In this document: piece after piece, positions 51,412 to 60,038 of the stretch
Layout: each line of letters starts with the position of its first letter
How positions within the stretch are numbered: position 1 is the first letter of the stretch
Source of the DNA: Candidatus Pantoea gossypiicola
Lineage (GTDB): Bacteria; Pseudomonadota; Gammaproteobacteria; Enterobacterales; Enterobacteriaceae
Length of the DNA stretch: 64,000 bases
Direction: 5' to 3'
NCBI RefSeq assembly: GCF_008632075.1
Contig: NZ_VWVM01000019.1
Coordinates: 1-64,000, forward strand
Notes under the pieces: model-generated
Told to the model about the DNA's origin: nothing
What the model saw: the letters and a program-made list of their open reading frames with translations, nothing else
Database searches by the model: none
Translations under genes and position numbers: made by a program

Positions 51412-51714
51412 TTCCGTGCCAGATATAACTAAAAAAGAACATTCCGCTTTGCATTTGCCTTACCCGTAGCGAAATATAGGGTATCAACCGGAAAAACTCC
51501 GATATAAAAAGTAGTTATCCCCAATCCAGCTGATTAAATCACGCAATTGCTTCGTTATTTACCCTGGTTTTTATGGCACTGAACTCTGATATTTTGTTGC
51601 CCTATAATGAACGCGCCCGCAATGGGACTGTCCGTCGCTTTGGCTGCAGCCTGTCTGTATTGCCCTTGTCGCCGGTCAGAGATCCTTCATTCACTCAATG
51701 CAGGAAACGTTGTT

Positions 51715-51972
51715 ATGAAAAAAACTATGGTTGCCGGTGCAGCCCTGATCCTCGTTGCTGCTTCTTCCAGCGCATTTGCTGCGCCGCAGGAAGCAGGTGA
51801 AGCAGGTACTGCAGCTGGCGCGCAGGCGGGAGCAATCTCTGCTGGCACGTCCACGGCTGTCGGTATCGGCGCACTTGGCGCGCTGGTTGGGCTCGGCATT
51901 GCTGCTTCTGGCGGTGGTGACGGTGCAAATACCGGTACAACAACCACGACCACGACGAGCACCACTCGTTGA
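51715..51972 (+). CDS. yjbE: YjbE family exported protein
   Basis: This 85-residue protein has a signal peptide (cleaved after AFA, near residue 22). The mature part is an Ala/Gly/Ser-rich low-complexity segment and ends in a run of Thr (GTTTTTTTSTTR), as in E. coli YjbE and GfcA. It is the first gene of the yjbEFGH exopolysaccharide operon. I start at ATG 51715, preceded by AGGAA; a longer frame adds 36 unrelated residues. Its role in polymer secretion is unknown. Confidence 0.88.
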   Translation: MKKTMVAGAALILVAASSSAFAAPQEAGEAGTAAGAQAGAISAGTSTAVGIGALGALVGLGIAASGGGDGANTGTTTTTTTSTTR

Positions 51973-52110
51973 TGGATGCCCGACTCTCGTCTGATTGCTG
52001 ATTTGCAGCAAACGGGCCGAGGCTGAATCACTGACTCCGTTAAGTGATGACGCTAAGCCTCGCAACCTGTATCTCTGCAGCCAGCCGTGACGGGCAGAGC
52101 ACCTTTAAAC

Positions 52111-52140
52111 ATAACCACACGCCTGTGTGGTTATTTTTTA
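52111..52140 (+). terminator. internal terminator between yjbE and yjbF
   Basis: ATAACCACAC pairs with GTGTGGTTAT around a GCCT loop and runs into a T-tract. It would end most transcripts after yjbE, so yjbFGH is expressed by read-through or its own promoter. Confidence 0.9.
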
Positions 52141-52168
52141 CTTTGGCATGACTTATCAGGGACACACA

Positions 52169-52816
52169 GTGCGCCGACTTCCTCTGCTGCTCGCTTGCCT
52201 GCTGCTGCAGGCCTGTACACAAACGCAAAAAGGTCTTGAACAGACCCTGCTGCTCGCCGTTAACGGTCCGGATGACGTGACCGTCACCGATCAACAGGTC
52301 AACAATCTTCCCTATGCCAGTCTCTATGCTCGTCTGAATGACGGTCCGCGCATTTTTGTGGTGCTGGGCTACAACGAGAAGGGGCAGCAGAAATGGGTGA
52401 CGCAGGATCAGGCGATGCTGGTGACACAGCACGGCCGCCTGGTTAAAACCCTGGGCTTACCGGATAACCTGCTGAGCGTCAGCAATCTGCAACAGGATCC
52501 GCTTGCTGACAGCCTGCATATCAGCAGTGGCGCAGGCTGGACCCGCATTGTGCAGTGGACCGAGCAGGGCAAGGTTCGCGGTGCGACCCTACGCTCCACC
52601 TTCCAGCGTGGCACCGACGAAGTGCTGACCGTGGCGGGCAACCGCATCCCATGCCGTGTCTGGCATGAGCAGGTAAGCATCGACAGCAGTAACCGCGAGT
52701 GGGAAAACACCTTCTGGATCGACAACAGCAGCGGTGATGTGGTGCAGGCCCATCAGATGCTGGCGGCCGATGCCTTCCCTGTTGATATTACTATTCTGAA
52801 GCCGGCGAAATCATGA
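52169..52816 (+). CDS. yjbF: YjbF/GfcB family outer-membrane lipoprotein
   Basis: This 215-residue lipoprotein has a lipobox LLQAC with Cys16 as the lipidated residue. Conserved family parts are NLPYASLYARLNDGPRIFVVLG and KWVTQDQAMLVTQHGRLVKTLGL. I start at GTG 52169, seven bases after AGGG, since this gives a proper signal peptide; upstream ATG codons would place the Cys too deep. It overlaps yjbG by four bases. Confidence 0.9.
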   Translation: MRRLPLLLACLLLQACTQTQKGLEQTLLLAVNGPDDVTVTDQQVNNLPYASLYARLNDGPRIFVVLGYNEKGQQKWVTQDQAMLVTQHGRLVKTLGLPDNLLSVSNLQQDPLADSLHISSGAGWTRIVQWTEQGKVRGATLRSTFQRGTDEVLTVAGNRIPCRVWHEQVSIDSSNREWENTFWIDNSSGDVVQAHQMLAADAFPVDITILKPAKS

Positions 52817-53556
52817 AAAAAATCACTATTTTGCTGGCCGGGCTGAGCCTGTTCAGCGCCGCAGAAGCGCAGGCGACTGCGCAGGTTATCGTCCATGCAC
52901 CGCACAACGGTGGTCAGGCTGAGCTGAGCCAGATCGCGGATCTCTCACAACTGGTGACACTGCCTCCGCTACAGACCAACACGGACTGGCGACGTACCGT
53001 TATTGCTGAGCGCGGTGCCAGCGCCGTCGCACAGCAGCAATATCAACAGACGCTTGCCGCGTTACGTGCCTGGCGTGCTGACAGCAGCGGCGATCGGGCA
53101 GCGGCCATTGATGAGGTCATCCGCCAGCTGAGCGCCATCAACGTGACAGGTCGTCAGTTCACCCCGCTTGACCCGGACTGGATTCGTCTCCATCCGGCGG
53201 ACAACCGTCGGCTGGAAGGCAGCTATGACCTCTGGCTGCAGGCACCATCCGATTCAGTACTGCTGCTCGGCGCATTAAGCGGCGCAGGCAAAGTGAGCTG
53301 GCAGCCGGGTAAATCAGTACGCGACTATCTGGAGGGTCATCCGTCACTCTCCGGCGCAGAACGCAATTTTGTCACGATCATTGCGCCCTCAGGCGCCACA
53401 CAGCAGGTGCCGGTTGCATACTGGAATCACCGCCACGCGGAAGTGGAGCCAGGCAGCGTTATCTGGCTCGGCTTTTCCTCATGGAGCCTGCCAGGCAGCT
53501 ATGAAGACCTGAACGATCGCATCCTTTCCGTACTGACTCACCGGATACCAGACTGA
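52813..53556 (+). CDS. yjbG: YjbG/GfcC family periplasmic protein
   Basis: This 247-residue protein has a signal peptide (cleaved near residue 21). It contains the GfcC-type capsule domain, with WIRLHPADNRRLEGSYDLWLQAP and the C-terminal WLGFSSWSLPGSYEDLNDRI. Homologues of group 4 capsule loci act in polysaccharide export or anchoring. It overlaps both neighbours by a few bases, showing tight coupling in the yjb operon. Confidence 0.9.
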   Translation: MKKITILLAGLSLFSAAEAQATAQVIVHAPHNGGQAELSQIADLSQLVTLPPLQTNTDWRRTVIAERGASAVAQQQYQQTLAALRAWRADSSGDRAAAIDEVIRQLSAINVTGRQFTPLDPDWIRLHPADNRRLEGSYDLWLQAPSDSVLLLGALSGAGKVSWQPGKSVRDYLEGHPSLSGAERNFVTIIAPSGATQQVPVAYWNHRHAEVEPGSVIWLGFSSWSLPGSYEDLNDRILSVLTHRIPD

Positions 53557-55646
53557 TGAAAAAACGTTATCTCTTCAGCCTGTTGGCTGTTTCCGTGGCG
53601 GCAGCCTGTCAGGCGCAGGCCGACACCTTCCCCGCGCCGGTGGGCCCGTCACAATCTGACTTCGGTGGTGTGGGCCTGATGCAGGTGCCGACGGCGCGCA
53701 TGTCCAGAGAAGGCGAGTTCAGCCTCAATGCGCGTGACAACGATCAGTACCGCTATTACTCAGCGTCACTGCAGCTCTTTCCCTGGCTGGAGACGACCGT
53801 GCGTTATACCGACGTGCGCACCCGGCAGTACAGTGCAGTGTCAGAATTCAGCGGCACGCAGAGCTATAAGGATAAAGCCTTCGACCTGAAACTGCGTCTG
53901 TGGCAGGAAGGCTTCTGGCTGCCGGAAGTGGCGGTGGGAACGCGCGATCTCGGTGGTACCGGCCTGTTCGACAGTGAATATGTGGTGGGAACTAAAGCCT
54001 GGGGACCGTTCGACTTCACCCTGGGCCTCGGCTGGGGCTATCTCGGCAATAGCGGCACCGTGAAGAACCCGTTCTGCTCCTACAGCGACAGCTATTGCCA
54101 GCGTCCACAGGTGGGCGAAGCGGGTTCCATCAATGGCTCGCAGATGTTCCACGGTCCGACAGCATTTTTCGGCGGCGTGGAGTATCAGACGCCCTGGCAG
54201 CCGCTGCGACTCAAGATGGAGTATGAGGGCAACGACTACCAGAATGACTTTGCTGGCCGCCTTGATCAGCGCAGCAAGCTCAACGTCGGCGCGATTTACC
54301 GTGTGACCGACTGGGCTGACATCAACGCCAGCTACGAACGCGGTAATACCTTTATGTTTGGTGTCACCATCCGTACCAACTTTAATGATTTGCGTCAGGT
54401 GCATATCGACAGCGAGAAGCCGGCCTACAATCCACAGCCGCAGCCGCAGTTGCTGGAACCGACGGTAGTCGGCACTCAGCTGACCGATCTGAAATACAAC
54501 GCGGGCCTTGATGGTCCGCGGATTCAGACTCAGGGCCACACGTTGTATGTGTCAGGCGAGCAGACGAAGTATCGTGATACCCGTGAAGGGGTGGATCGCG
54601 CTAATCGCATCATCATGAACCACCTGCCGGACGGCATCGACACGATCAATGTGACCGAGTCGCGCTTTAACATGCCGCAGGTGACCACTGAAACGAAAGT
54701 TGCCAGTCTGCGTAAAGAGCTGGAAGGCTACCCGCTGGGCCACGAGCAGCCGCTGCAACAGATCCGCAAAGAACCGGTCGATCCGGGTAACACTGAGCAG
54801 GGTATGTTTATCCGTAAAGATCGCCTGAACTACAGCCTGTCACCGGTGCTGAATCAGTCGGTGGGTGGCCCGGAAAGCTTCTACATGTATCAGGTTGGCG
54901 TCATGGCCAATGCGGATTACTGGCTGACGGATCACCTGCTGGTGGGCGGCAGTCTGTTTGGTAACCTCGCCAATAACTACGACAAGTTCAACTACAACGG
55001 CGCACCGGCGGACTCTTCGCTGCCGCGCGTGCGTACTCATATCCGCGATTACGTTGAGAACAACGTTTATGTCAACGATCTGCAGGCGAATTATATGGGC
55101 CACCTCGGTAACGGCTTCTATGGTCAGGTCTACGGCGGCTATCTGGAGACGATGTACGGCGGCGTGGGCGGCGAGCTGCTTTATCGTCCGGTCGATGCGA
55201 ACTGGGCCGTGGGTGTCGATGCCAACTACGTCCGTCAGCGTGACTGGGACAATATGATGCAGTTTAACCGCTATAAAGCGACCACCGGCAACCTCACCGG
55301 TTACTGGCGTCCGTGGTTCATGCAGGATGTGCTGGTTAAAACCAGCGTAGGACAGTATCTGGCAAAAGATAAAGGCGTGACGGTCGATGTGTCGAAGCGC
55401 TTCGACAGCGGCGTGATGGTCGGTGTTTATGCCACCAAAACCAACGTCTCGTCTGAAGAGTATGGCGAAGGCGACTTCACCAAAGGCTTCTATATCTCCG
55501 TGCCGATGGATCTGTTCACCGTGACGCCAACACGCGGTCGCGCGCAGGTGAACTGGGTGCCGCTGACGCGTGATGGCGGTCAGATGCTGGGACGTAAGTA
55601 CCAGCTGTATGATCTGACGTCGGATCGCGACGCTCGCTTCAACTAA
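53556..55646 (+). CDS. yjbH: YjbH/GfcD family outer-membrane protein
   Basis: This 696-residue protein has a signal peptide (cleavage near AQA-DT, residue 23) and a large beta-rich body. N-terminal FGGVGLMQVPTARM is the family signature. The chain ends without a C-terminal Phe-rich strand but with a FN end (RDARFN). Homologues are lipid-attached or barrel-type proteins of exopolysaccharide secretion. It closes the yjbEFGH operon. No glycosyltransferases are nearby, so the polymer is made by genes elsewhere. Confidence 0.92.
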   Translation: MKKRYLFSLLAVSVAAACQAQADTFPAPVGPSQSDFGGVGLMQVPTARMSREGEFSLNARDNDQYRYYSASLQLFPWLETTVRYTDVRTRQYSAVSEFSGTQSYKDKAFDLKLRLWQEGFWLPEVAVGTRDLGGTGLFDSEYVVGTKAWGPFDFTLGLGWGYLGNSGTVKNPFCSYSDSYCQRPQVGEAGSINGSQMFHGPTAFFGGVEYQTPWQPLRLKMEYEGNDYQNDFAGRLDQRSKLNVGAIYRVTDWADINASYERGNTFMFGVTIRTNFNDLRQVHIDSEKPAYNPQPQPQLLEPTVVGTQLTDLKYNAGLDGPRIQTQGHTLYVSGEQTKYRDTREGVDRANRIIMNHLPDGIDTINVTESRFNMPQVTTETKVASLRKELEGYPLGHEQPLQQIRKEPVDPGNTEQGMFIRKDRLNYSLSPVLNQSVGGPESFYMYQVGVMANADYWLTDHLLVGGSLFGNLANNYDKFNYNGAPADSSLPRVRTHIRDYVENNVYVNDLQANYMGHLGNGFYGQVYGGYLETMYGGVGGELLYRPVDANWAVGVDANYVRQRDWDNMMQFNRYKATTGNLTGYWRPWFMQDVLVKTSVGQYLAKDKGVTVDVSKRFDSGVMVGVYATKTNVSSEEYGEGDFTKGFYISVPMDLFTVTPTRGRAQVNWVPLTRDGGQMLGRKYQLYDLTSDRDARFN

Positions 55647-55696
55647 GCAGAGGCGGCCTCAGGGCCGTTTCATGCGGTTAACAGAAAGCAGGCTCA

Positions 55697-55796
55697 GGGA
55701 GCATACGCCCTACGTAAAGACGCAAAGATGCCATCCATGGCGGCTCAACGCGGGCCATCCGTGGCCCGCGATGCTTTACTCCAGACGTATGCTCCC
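55697..55796 (-). repeat. hairpin-rich intergenic element, copy 3 (opposite orientation)
   Basis: Outer arms GGGAGCATACG and CGTATGCTCCC pair perfectly. Inside are GTAAAG/CTTTAC (55714-55719 with 55774-55779), the hairpin GCCAT-CC-ATGGC (55730-55741) and a 9-bp hairpin with a 4-base loop (55749-55770). Read on the minus strand it aligns with copy 1, sharing AAAGC, GAGCCG, CATGGATG and TTTGCGTCTTT. Every stem has changed on both sides so that pairing is kept. Confidence 0.8.
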
Positions 55797-55895
55797 ATCG
55801 CTTTGACTTCGGCACGCGCTTCAGGAAGTCACCTGTATGGATGAGCTGGCTGACAAGCCCGGACGGGGTGATTCTCAGCGATGAAGAAGCCTGAT

Positions 55896-56086
55896 GCACA
55901 GGAGACATGGACAGAAGAGGAAAGCGTCCCGCGCCATGGACAAAAACGCCGGGAGCGTTTTTGAACAACGCAGAGCGTTGGCCCGGCAACGGGCGCACCT
56001 CAGGGATGAGGTGCGTAATCGCGCGGGCCGAGCGTGTCATGGATGACGGCTTTTGCGTCTTTCCGATCTGACCGTGTTTCCTGCGC
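55896..56086 (+). repeat. hairpin-rich intergenic element, copy 2 (expanded)
   Basis: The same outer design as copy 1: arms 55896-55910 and 56071-56086, inner GGAAAG/CTTTCC (55919-55924 with 56059-56064) and the GTCAT-GG-ATGAC hairpin (56036-56047). The central hairpin is opened by about 85 bases that form four consecutive perfect hairpins: 55942-55962, 55966-55980, 55981-55994 (GCAA loop) and 55995-56014 (GGGA loop). Homology with copy 1 extends about 20 bases outside the left arm. Confidence 0.8.
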
Positions 56087-56160
56087 TGGCTCGATATCAC
56101 AGCTGACAGGTCCCGAGTTAATTCCCCTCCCTTCAAGCAGCCTTCTGCCGCTTTTTTTAT

Positions 56161-59100
56161 TTAGTCCGCATCGTAGCCGAGATTCGGTGCCAGCCAGCGC
56201 TCCACCTCTGTGACCGACATGCCTTTACGTACCGCATAATCCTCCACCTGGTTACGCTGGATCTGCGCCACGGCGAAATAGCGGCTGTCAGGATGGCTGA
56301 AGTACCAGCCAGCGACGGCTGCGCCCGGCCACATGGCAAAGGATTCGGTGAGCGTCATGCCGATCTGTTCTTCCACCCCCAGCAGCGTCCAGATGACCGC
56401 TTTCTCAGTGTGATCCGGGCAGGCCGGATAGCCAGGTGCCGGACGTATCCCCTGATAATTTTCGCGAATCAGCTCTTCATTGCTCAGATTTTCGTTGGGC
56501 GCAAAGCCCCAGATCACCTTACGCACCCGCTCATGCAGGTATTCAGCAAAGGCTTCTGCCAGACGGTCCGCCAGCGCTTTCACCATGATCTTGTTGTAGT
56601 CATCGTGCTGACGATCGAACGCCTCCGCCAGTGCATCCTCCTCCAGTCCGCCTGTCACCGCGAACGCGCCAAGGTAATCCGCTTTTCCGGCGGTTTTTGG
56701 GGCGACGAAATCCGCCAGGCAGTAGTTGGCGAAGTCGGTTTTCTCGGTCTGCTGACGTAAGTGATGACTCACACACAAAACTTCATCGCGTCGCTCGTCA
56801 CGGTAAATATGGATATCATCACCAACCCGGTTAGCCGGGAAAATACCGACCACGCCACGCGGCTTTAGCAGCGACGCCTCACTCAATCTGTCGAGCATCG
56901 CACTGGCATCGGCAAACAGACGCTGCGCCTCTTCACCCACCACCTCATCCTCCAGAATGCGGGGATATTTACCCGCCAGCGACCAGGTCATAAAGAACGG
57001 CGTCCAGTCGATGTAGTGCCGTAGCGTCGCAATGCTGGCCTCCACCTGACGGACACCAGGGCGATGCGGCACCGGCGGCGTGTAGCTCTCCCAGTCAATT
57101 GAGGTGGCGTTATCGCGCGCCGCCTGTAGCGAGACCGGCGGCGTGCGCGGCTTTTTACGTGCATGCTGGATGCGCACGGTTTCGTACTCTTTGCGCGTTC
57201 GGGCGATGAAATCGTCTTTCAGGGTGGCGGAGAGCAGCGACGACACCACGCCAACGGTGCGAGAGGCGTTCTGCACGTAGACCGTCGGGCCGCTGTAGTG
57301 CTGTTCAATTTTGACGGCAGTATGCGCCTTCGAGGTGGTCGCGCCGCCAATCAGCAACGGCAAGGTAAAGCCCTGCCGCTCCATCTCTTTCGCCATATTG
57401 ACCATCTCATCCAGCGACGGCGTAATCAGGCCAGACAGGCCGATGATGTCTGCCTTCACTTCACGCGCTGTTTTGAGGATTTTCTCGCCCGGCACCATCA
57501 CGCCAAGGTCGATAATTTCGTAGTTATTACACTGCAGCACCACGCCGACAATGTTTTTGCCGATGTCATGCACGTCGCCTTTGACGGTAGCCAGCACGAT
57601 TTTACCGTTACTGCGCCCCGCCTCTTTGCTGGCTTCGATAAACGGCTCCAGATACGCCACCGCCTGCTTCATCACGCGCGCCGATTTCACCACCTGCGGC
57701 AGGAACATTTTGCCTTCGCCGAACAGGTTGCCAACCACGTTCATGCCGGACATCAGCGGCCCCTCAATCACCTCTATCGGGCGTGGCACCTGCTGGCGCG
57801 CCTCTTCGGTATCCTGCTCGATGAACTCCGTGATGCCTTTGACCAGCGAATATTCCAGCCGCTTCACCACATCCCAGCTGCGCCACTCGGCGAGCTGCTT
57901 GTCCTGCGCACCGTCGCTTTTACCGCCACGGTATTTTTCCGCCAGCGCCAGCAGCCGCTCGGTGCTATCCTCCCGGCGGTTAAGAATCACATCCTCTACC
58001 GCCTCGCGCAGTTCTGCAGGCAGATCGTCATAGATAGCCAGCTGGCCTGCGTTGACGATGCCCATATCCATGCCATTTCGGATGGCGTAGTAGAGGAACA
58101 CCGCATGTATCGCTTCACGCACCGTGTCGTTGCCACGGAATGAAAACGACACGTTAGAGACGCCACCGGAGATCAGCGCATGGGGTAATTCACGCTTGAT
58201 GTCTTCACAGGCACCGATGAAATCCATCGCGTAGTTGTTATGCTCGTCGATGCCGGTGGCAACCGCAAAGATGTTGGGATCGAAAATGATATCTTCCGGC
58301 GGGAAGCCGACCTGTTCGGTCAGAATTCGGTAAGCGCGGCGACAGATTTCGATTTTACGGGCGCGGGTATCTGCCTGGCCCACTTCGTCAAACGCCATGA
58401 CCACCATCGCCGCACCGTAACGCCGGACCTGGCGCGCATGGTGGATAAAGGCCGCTTCACCTTCTTTCATCGAAATCGAATTCACAATCCCTTTGCCCTG
58501 AATGCACTGCAGCCCTTTCTCAATCACTGCCCATTTTGATGAGTCGATCATGATCGGCACGCGGGCAATATCGGGTTCGCCCGCAATCAGATTCAGAAAG
58601 CGCACCATCGCCGCTTCAGCGTCGAGCATCCCTTCATCCATGTTGATGTCGATGATCTGCGCGCCACTCTGCACCTGCTGCAACGCCACTTCCAGCGCGT
58701 CGTTGTACTTCTCTTCTTTAATCAGCCGCTTAAATTTTGCTGAGCCGGTGACGTTGGTGCGCTCACCGACGTTAACAAACAGTGACTCTGTGGTGATGTT
58801 CAGCGGCTCCAGGCCGGAGAGACGACAGGCCACCGGAATTACCGGCAACCTGCGCGGCGCGACGCCGTCAACCGCTGCGACCATGGCCGCAATATGTTGC
58901 GGGGTGGTGCCACAGCAGCCGCCAATAATATTGAGGAAGCCCGAGGTGGCCCATTCACCAATCTGCTCCGCCATCAGCTCTGCATCGAGATCGTATTCGC
59001 CAAAGGCATTGGGCAGACCGGCGTTGGGATGGGCAGTGACGTAGCCCTCGGCAATGCGCGACAGCTCCGCCACATACTGACGCAGCTCATCCGGTCCCAG

Positions 59101-59844
59101 CGCGCAGTTCAGGCCAAAAGAGAGCGGTTCGGCATGACGCAACGAGTTGTAAAAGGCTTCGGTGGTCTGGCCGGAGAGCGTCCGGCCTGAGGCGTCGGTG
59201 ATGGTGCCGGAGATCATCAGCGGCAGTTTCACACCCAGCGCTTCCATCTCAGTCTGTACCGCATAAATGGCCGCTTTGGCATTCAGCGTATCGAACACCG
59301 TTTCAATCATGATGAGGTCAGCACCGCCCTCCACCAGCGCGCGGGTCGATTCGCGGTAGGCTTCCACCAGCTGATTGAAGGTAACGTTTCGGTAGGCGGG
59401 ATCGTTGACGTCGGGTGAGATCGAGCAGGTGCGGTTAGTCGGGCCAAGCACACCTGCGACGTAGCGCGGACGATCCGGCGTTTTCGCCGTCCACGCATCG
59501 GCGCAGGCGCGCGCCAGCCGGGCCGCTTCGAAGTTGATCTCCGCCGATAAACTTTCCATCTGGTAATCCGCCATCGCAATCGACGTCGCGTTGAAGGTGT
59601 TGGTTTCCAGGATATCCGCACCGGCAGCCAGATAAGCATCGTGGATCTCGCGGATCACCGACGGTTTACTCAGCACCAGCAGATCGTTGTTGCCTTTGAG
59701 ATCGCAGGGCCAGTCCGCGAAACGGCTGCTGCGATAATCCTCTTCCTTCAGCCGGTAGCTCTGGATCATAGTGCCCATGCCGCCATCCAACACCATAATG
59801 CGTCGTGCGAGCTGCTGATGTAGCGCGTCGATTTTATTGCTCAC
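56161..59844 (-). CDS. metH: cobalamin-dependent methionine synthase MetH
   Basis: This 1227-residue enzyme transfers methyl from methyltetrahydrofolate to homocysteine through B12. Domains in order are the homocysteine domain with zinc ligands GGCCGTTP near 310, the folate (pterin) domain (FVNVGERTNVTGS near 360), the B12 domain with the cobalt-binding His in DVHDIGKN near 759, and the C-terminal AdoMet reactivation domain (RPAPGYPACPDHTEK). I start at GTG 59844 because it gives the E. coli length and N-terminus; an ATG 16 codons upstream is possible. Confidence 0.96.
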   Translation of the reverse strand: MSNKIDALHQQLARRIMVLDGGMGTMIQSYRLKEEDYRSSRFADWPCDLKGNNDLLVLSKPSVIREIHDAYLAAGADILETNTFNATSIAMADYQMESLSAEINFEAARLARACADAWTAKTPDRPRYVAGVLGPTNRTCSISPDVNDPAYRNVTFNQLVEAYRESTRALVEGGADLIMIETVFDTLNAKAAIYAVQTEMEALGVKLPLMISGTITDASGRTLSGQTTEAFYNSLRHAEPLSFGLNCALGPDELRQYVAELSRIAEGYVTAHPNAGLPNAFGEYDLDAELMAEQIGEWATSGFLNIIGGCCGTTPQHIAAMVAAVDGVAPRRLPVIPVACRLSGLEPLNITTESLFVNVGERTNVTGSAKFKRLIKEEKYNDALEVALQQVQSGAQIIDINMDEGMLDAEAAMVRFLNLIAGEPDIARVPIMIDSSKWAVIEKGLQCIQGKGIVNSISMKEGEAAFIHHARQVRRYGAAMVVMAFDEVGQADTRARKIEICRRAYRILTEQVGFPPEDIIFDPNIFAVATGIDEHNNYAMDFIGACEDIKRELPHALISGGVSNVSFSFRGNDTVREAIHAVFLYYAIRNGMDMGIVNAGQLAIYDDLPAELREAVEDVILNRREDSTERLLALAEKYRGGKSDGAQDKQLAEWRSWDVVKRLEYSLVKGITEFIEQDTEEARQQVPRPIEVIEGPLMSGMNVVGNLFGEGKMFLPQVVKSARVMKQAVAYLEPFIEASKEAGRSNGKIVLATVKGDVHDIGKNIVGVVLQCNNYEIIDLGVMVPGEKILKTAREVKADIIGLSGLITPSLDEMVNMAKEMERQGFTLPLLIGGATTSKAHTAVKIEQHYSGPTVYVQNASRTVGVVSSLLSATLKDDFIARTRKEYETVRIQHARKKPRTPPVSLQAARDNATSIDWESYTPPVPHRPGVRQVEASIATLRHYIDWTPFFMTWSLAGKYPRILEDEVVGEEAQRLFADASAMLDRLSEASLLKPRGVVGIFPANRVGDDIHIYRDERRDEVLCVSHHLRQQTEKTDFANYCLADFVAPKTAGKADYLGAFAVTGGLEEDALAEAFDRQHDDYNKIMVKALADRLAEAFAEYLHERVRKVIWGFAPNENLSNEELIRENYQGIRPAPGYPACPDHTEKAVIWTLLGVEEQIGMTLTESFAMWPGAAVAGWYFSHPDSRYFAVAQIQRNQVEDYAVRKGMSVTEVERWLAPNLGYDAD

Positions 59845-59930
59845 TGTTGCCCCATTCACGTCAGTCTGCTGGCGGAAAACCCTGTTTTTCATTCTGGCAC
59901 AAGCCTGTCTGGCGACAAAGTAACCTCTTC

Positions 59931-59943
59931 TGAGTCAGGTTCA
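59931..59943. promoter_or_regulatory. candidate MetR box upstream of metH
   Basis: TGAGTCAGGTTCA differs from the MetR consensus TGAA-N5-TTCA at one position. It lies about 90 bases before the metH start. E. coli metH is MetR-activated. Confidence 0.45.
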
Positions 59944-60038
59944 GATAATGGCTGCACAGGTCTGACCAGAAAACCAGCGTTTGCAAACCGCGTAATTAAA
60001 ACGAAAATGATTTCCACAATGTAAAAGGAGAAACAACG

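Larger units (their letters stand above)
51149..51714. other. long leader region upstream of yjbE
   Basis: About 560 A/T-rich bases after the pgi stop. It contains the pgi terminator, two RcsAB-box-like sequences (51269-51282 and 51398-51411) and the yjbE promoter. No other gene is convincing. Confidence 0.55.
55647..56160. other. structured intergenic region between yjbH and metH
   Basis: About 510 bases with no gene between two convergent 3' ends. It contains two copies of the hairpin-rich element in opposite orientations. Between them is the sequence 55797-55895, with a further GACTTC...GAAGTC hairpin near 55804-55829. Confidence 0.75.

Noticed and set aside
57163..58143. Plus-strand ORF of 326 codons opposite metH
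   Set aside because: Shadow of the metH reading frame in high-GC DNA; composition is His/Arg-rich and no motif is visible.
59845..60038. Cobalamin riboswitch before metH
   Set aside because: The interval is too short and shows no B12-box sequence; a MetR-like site fits better.
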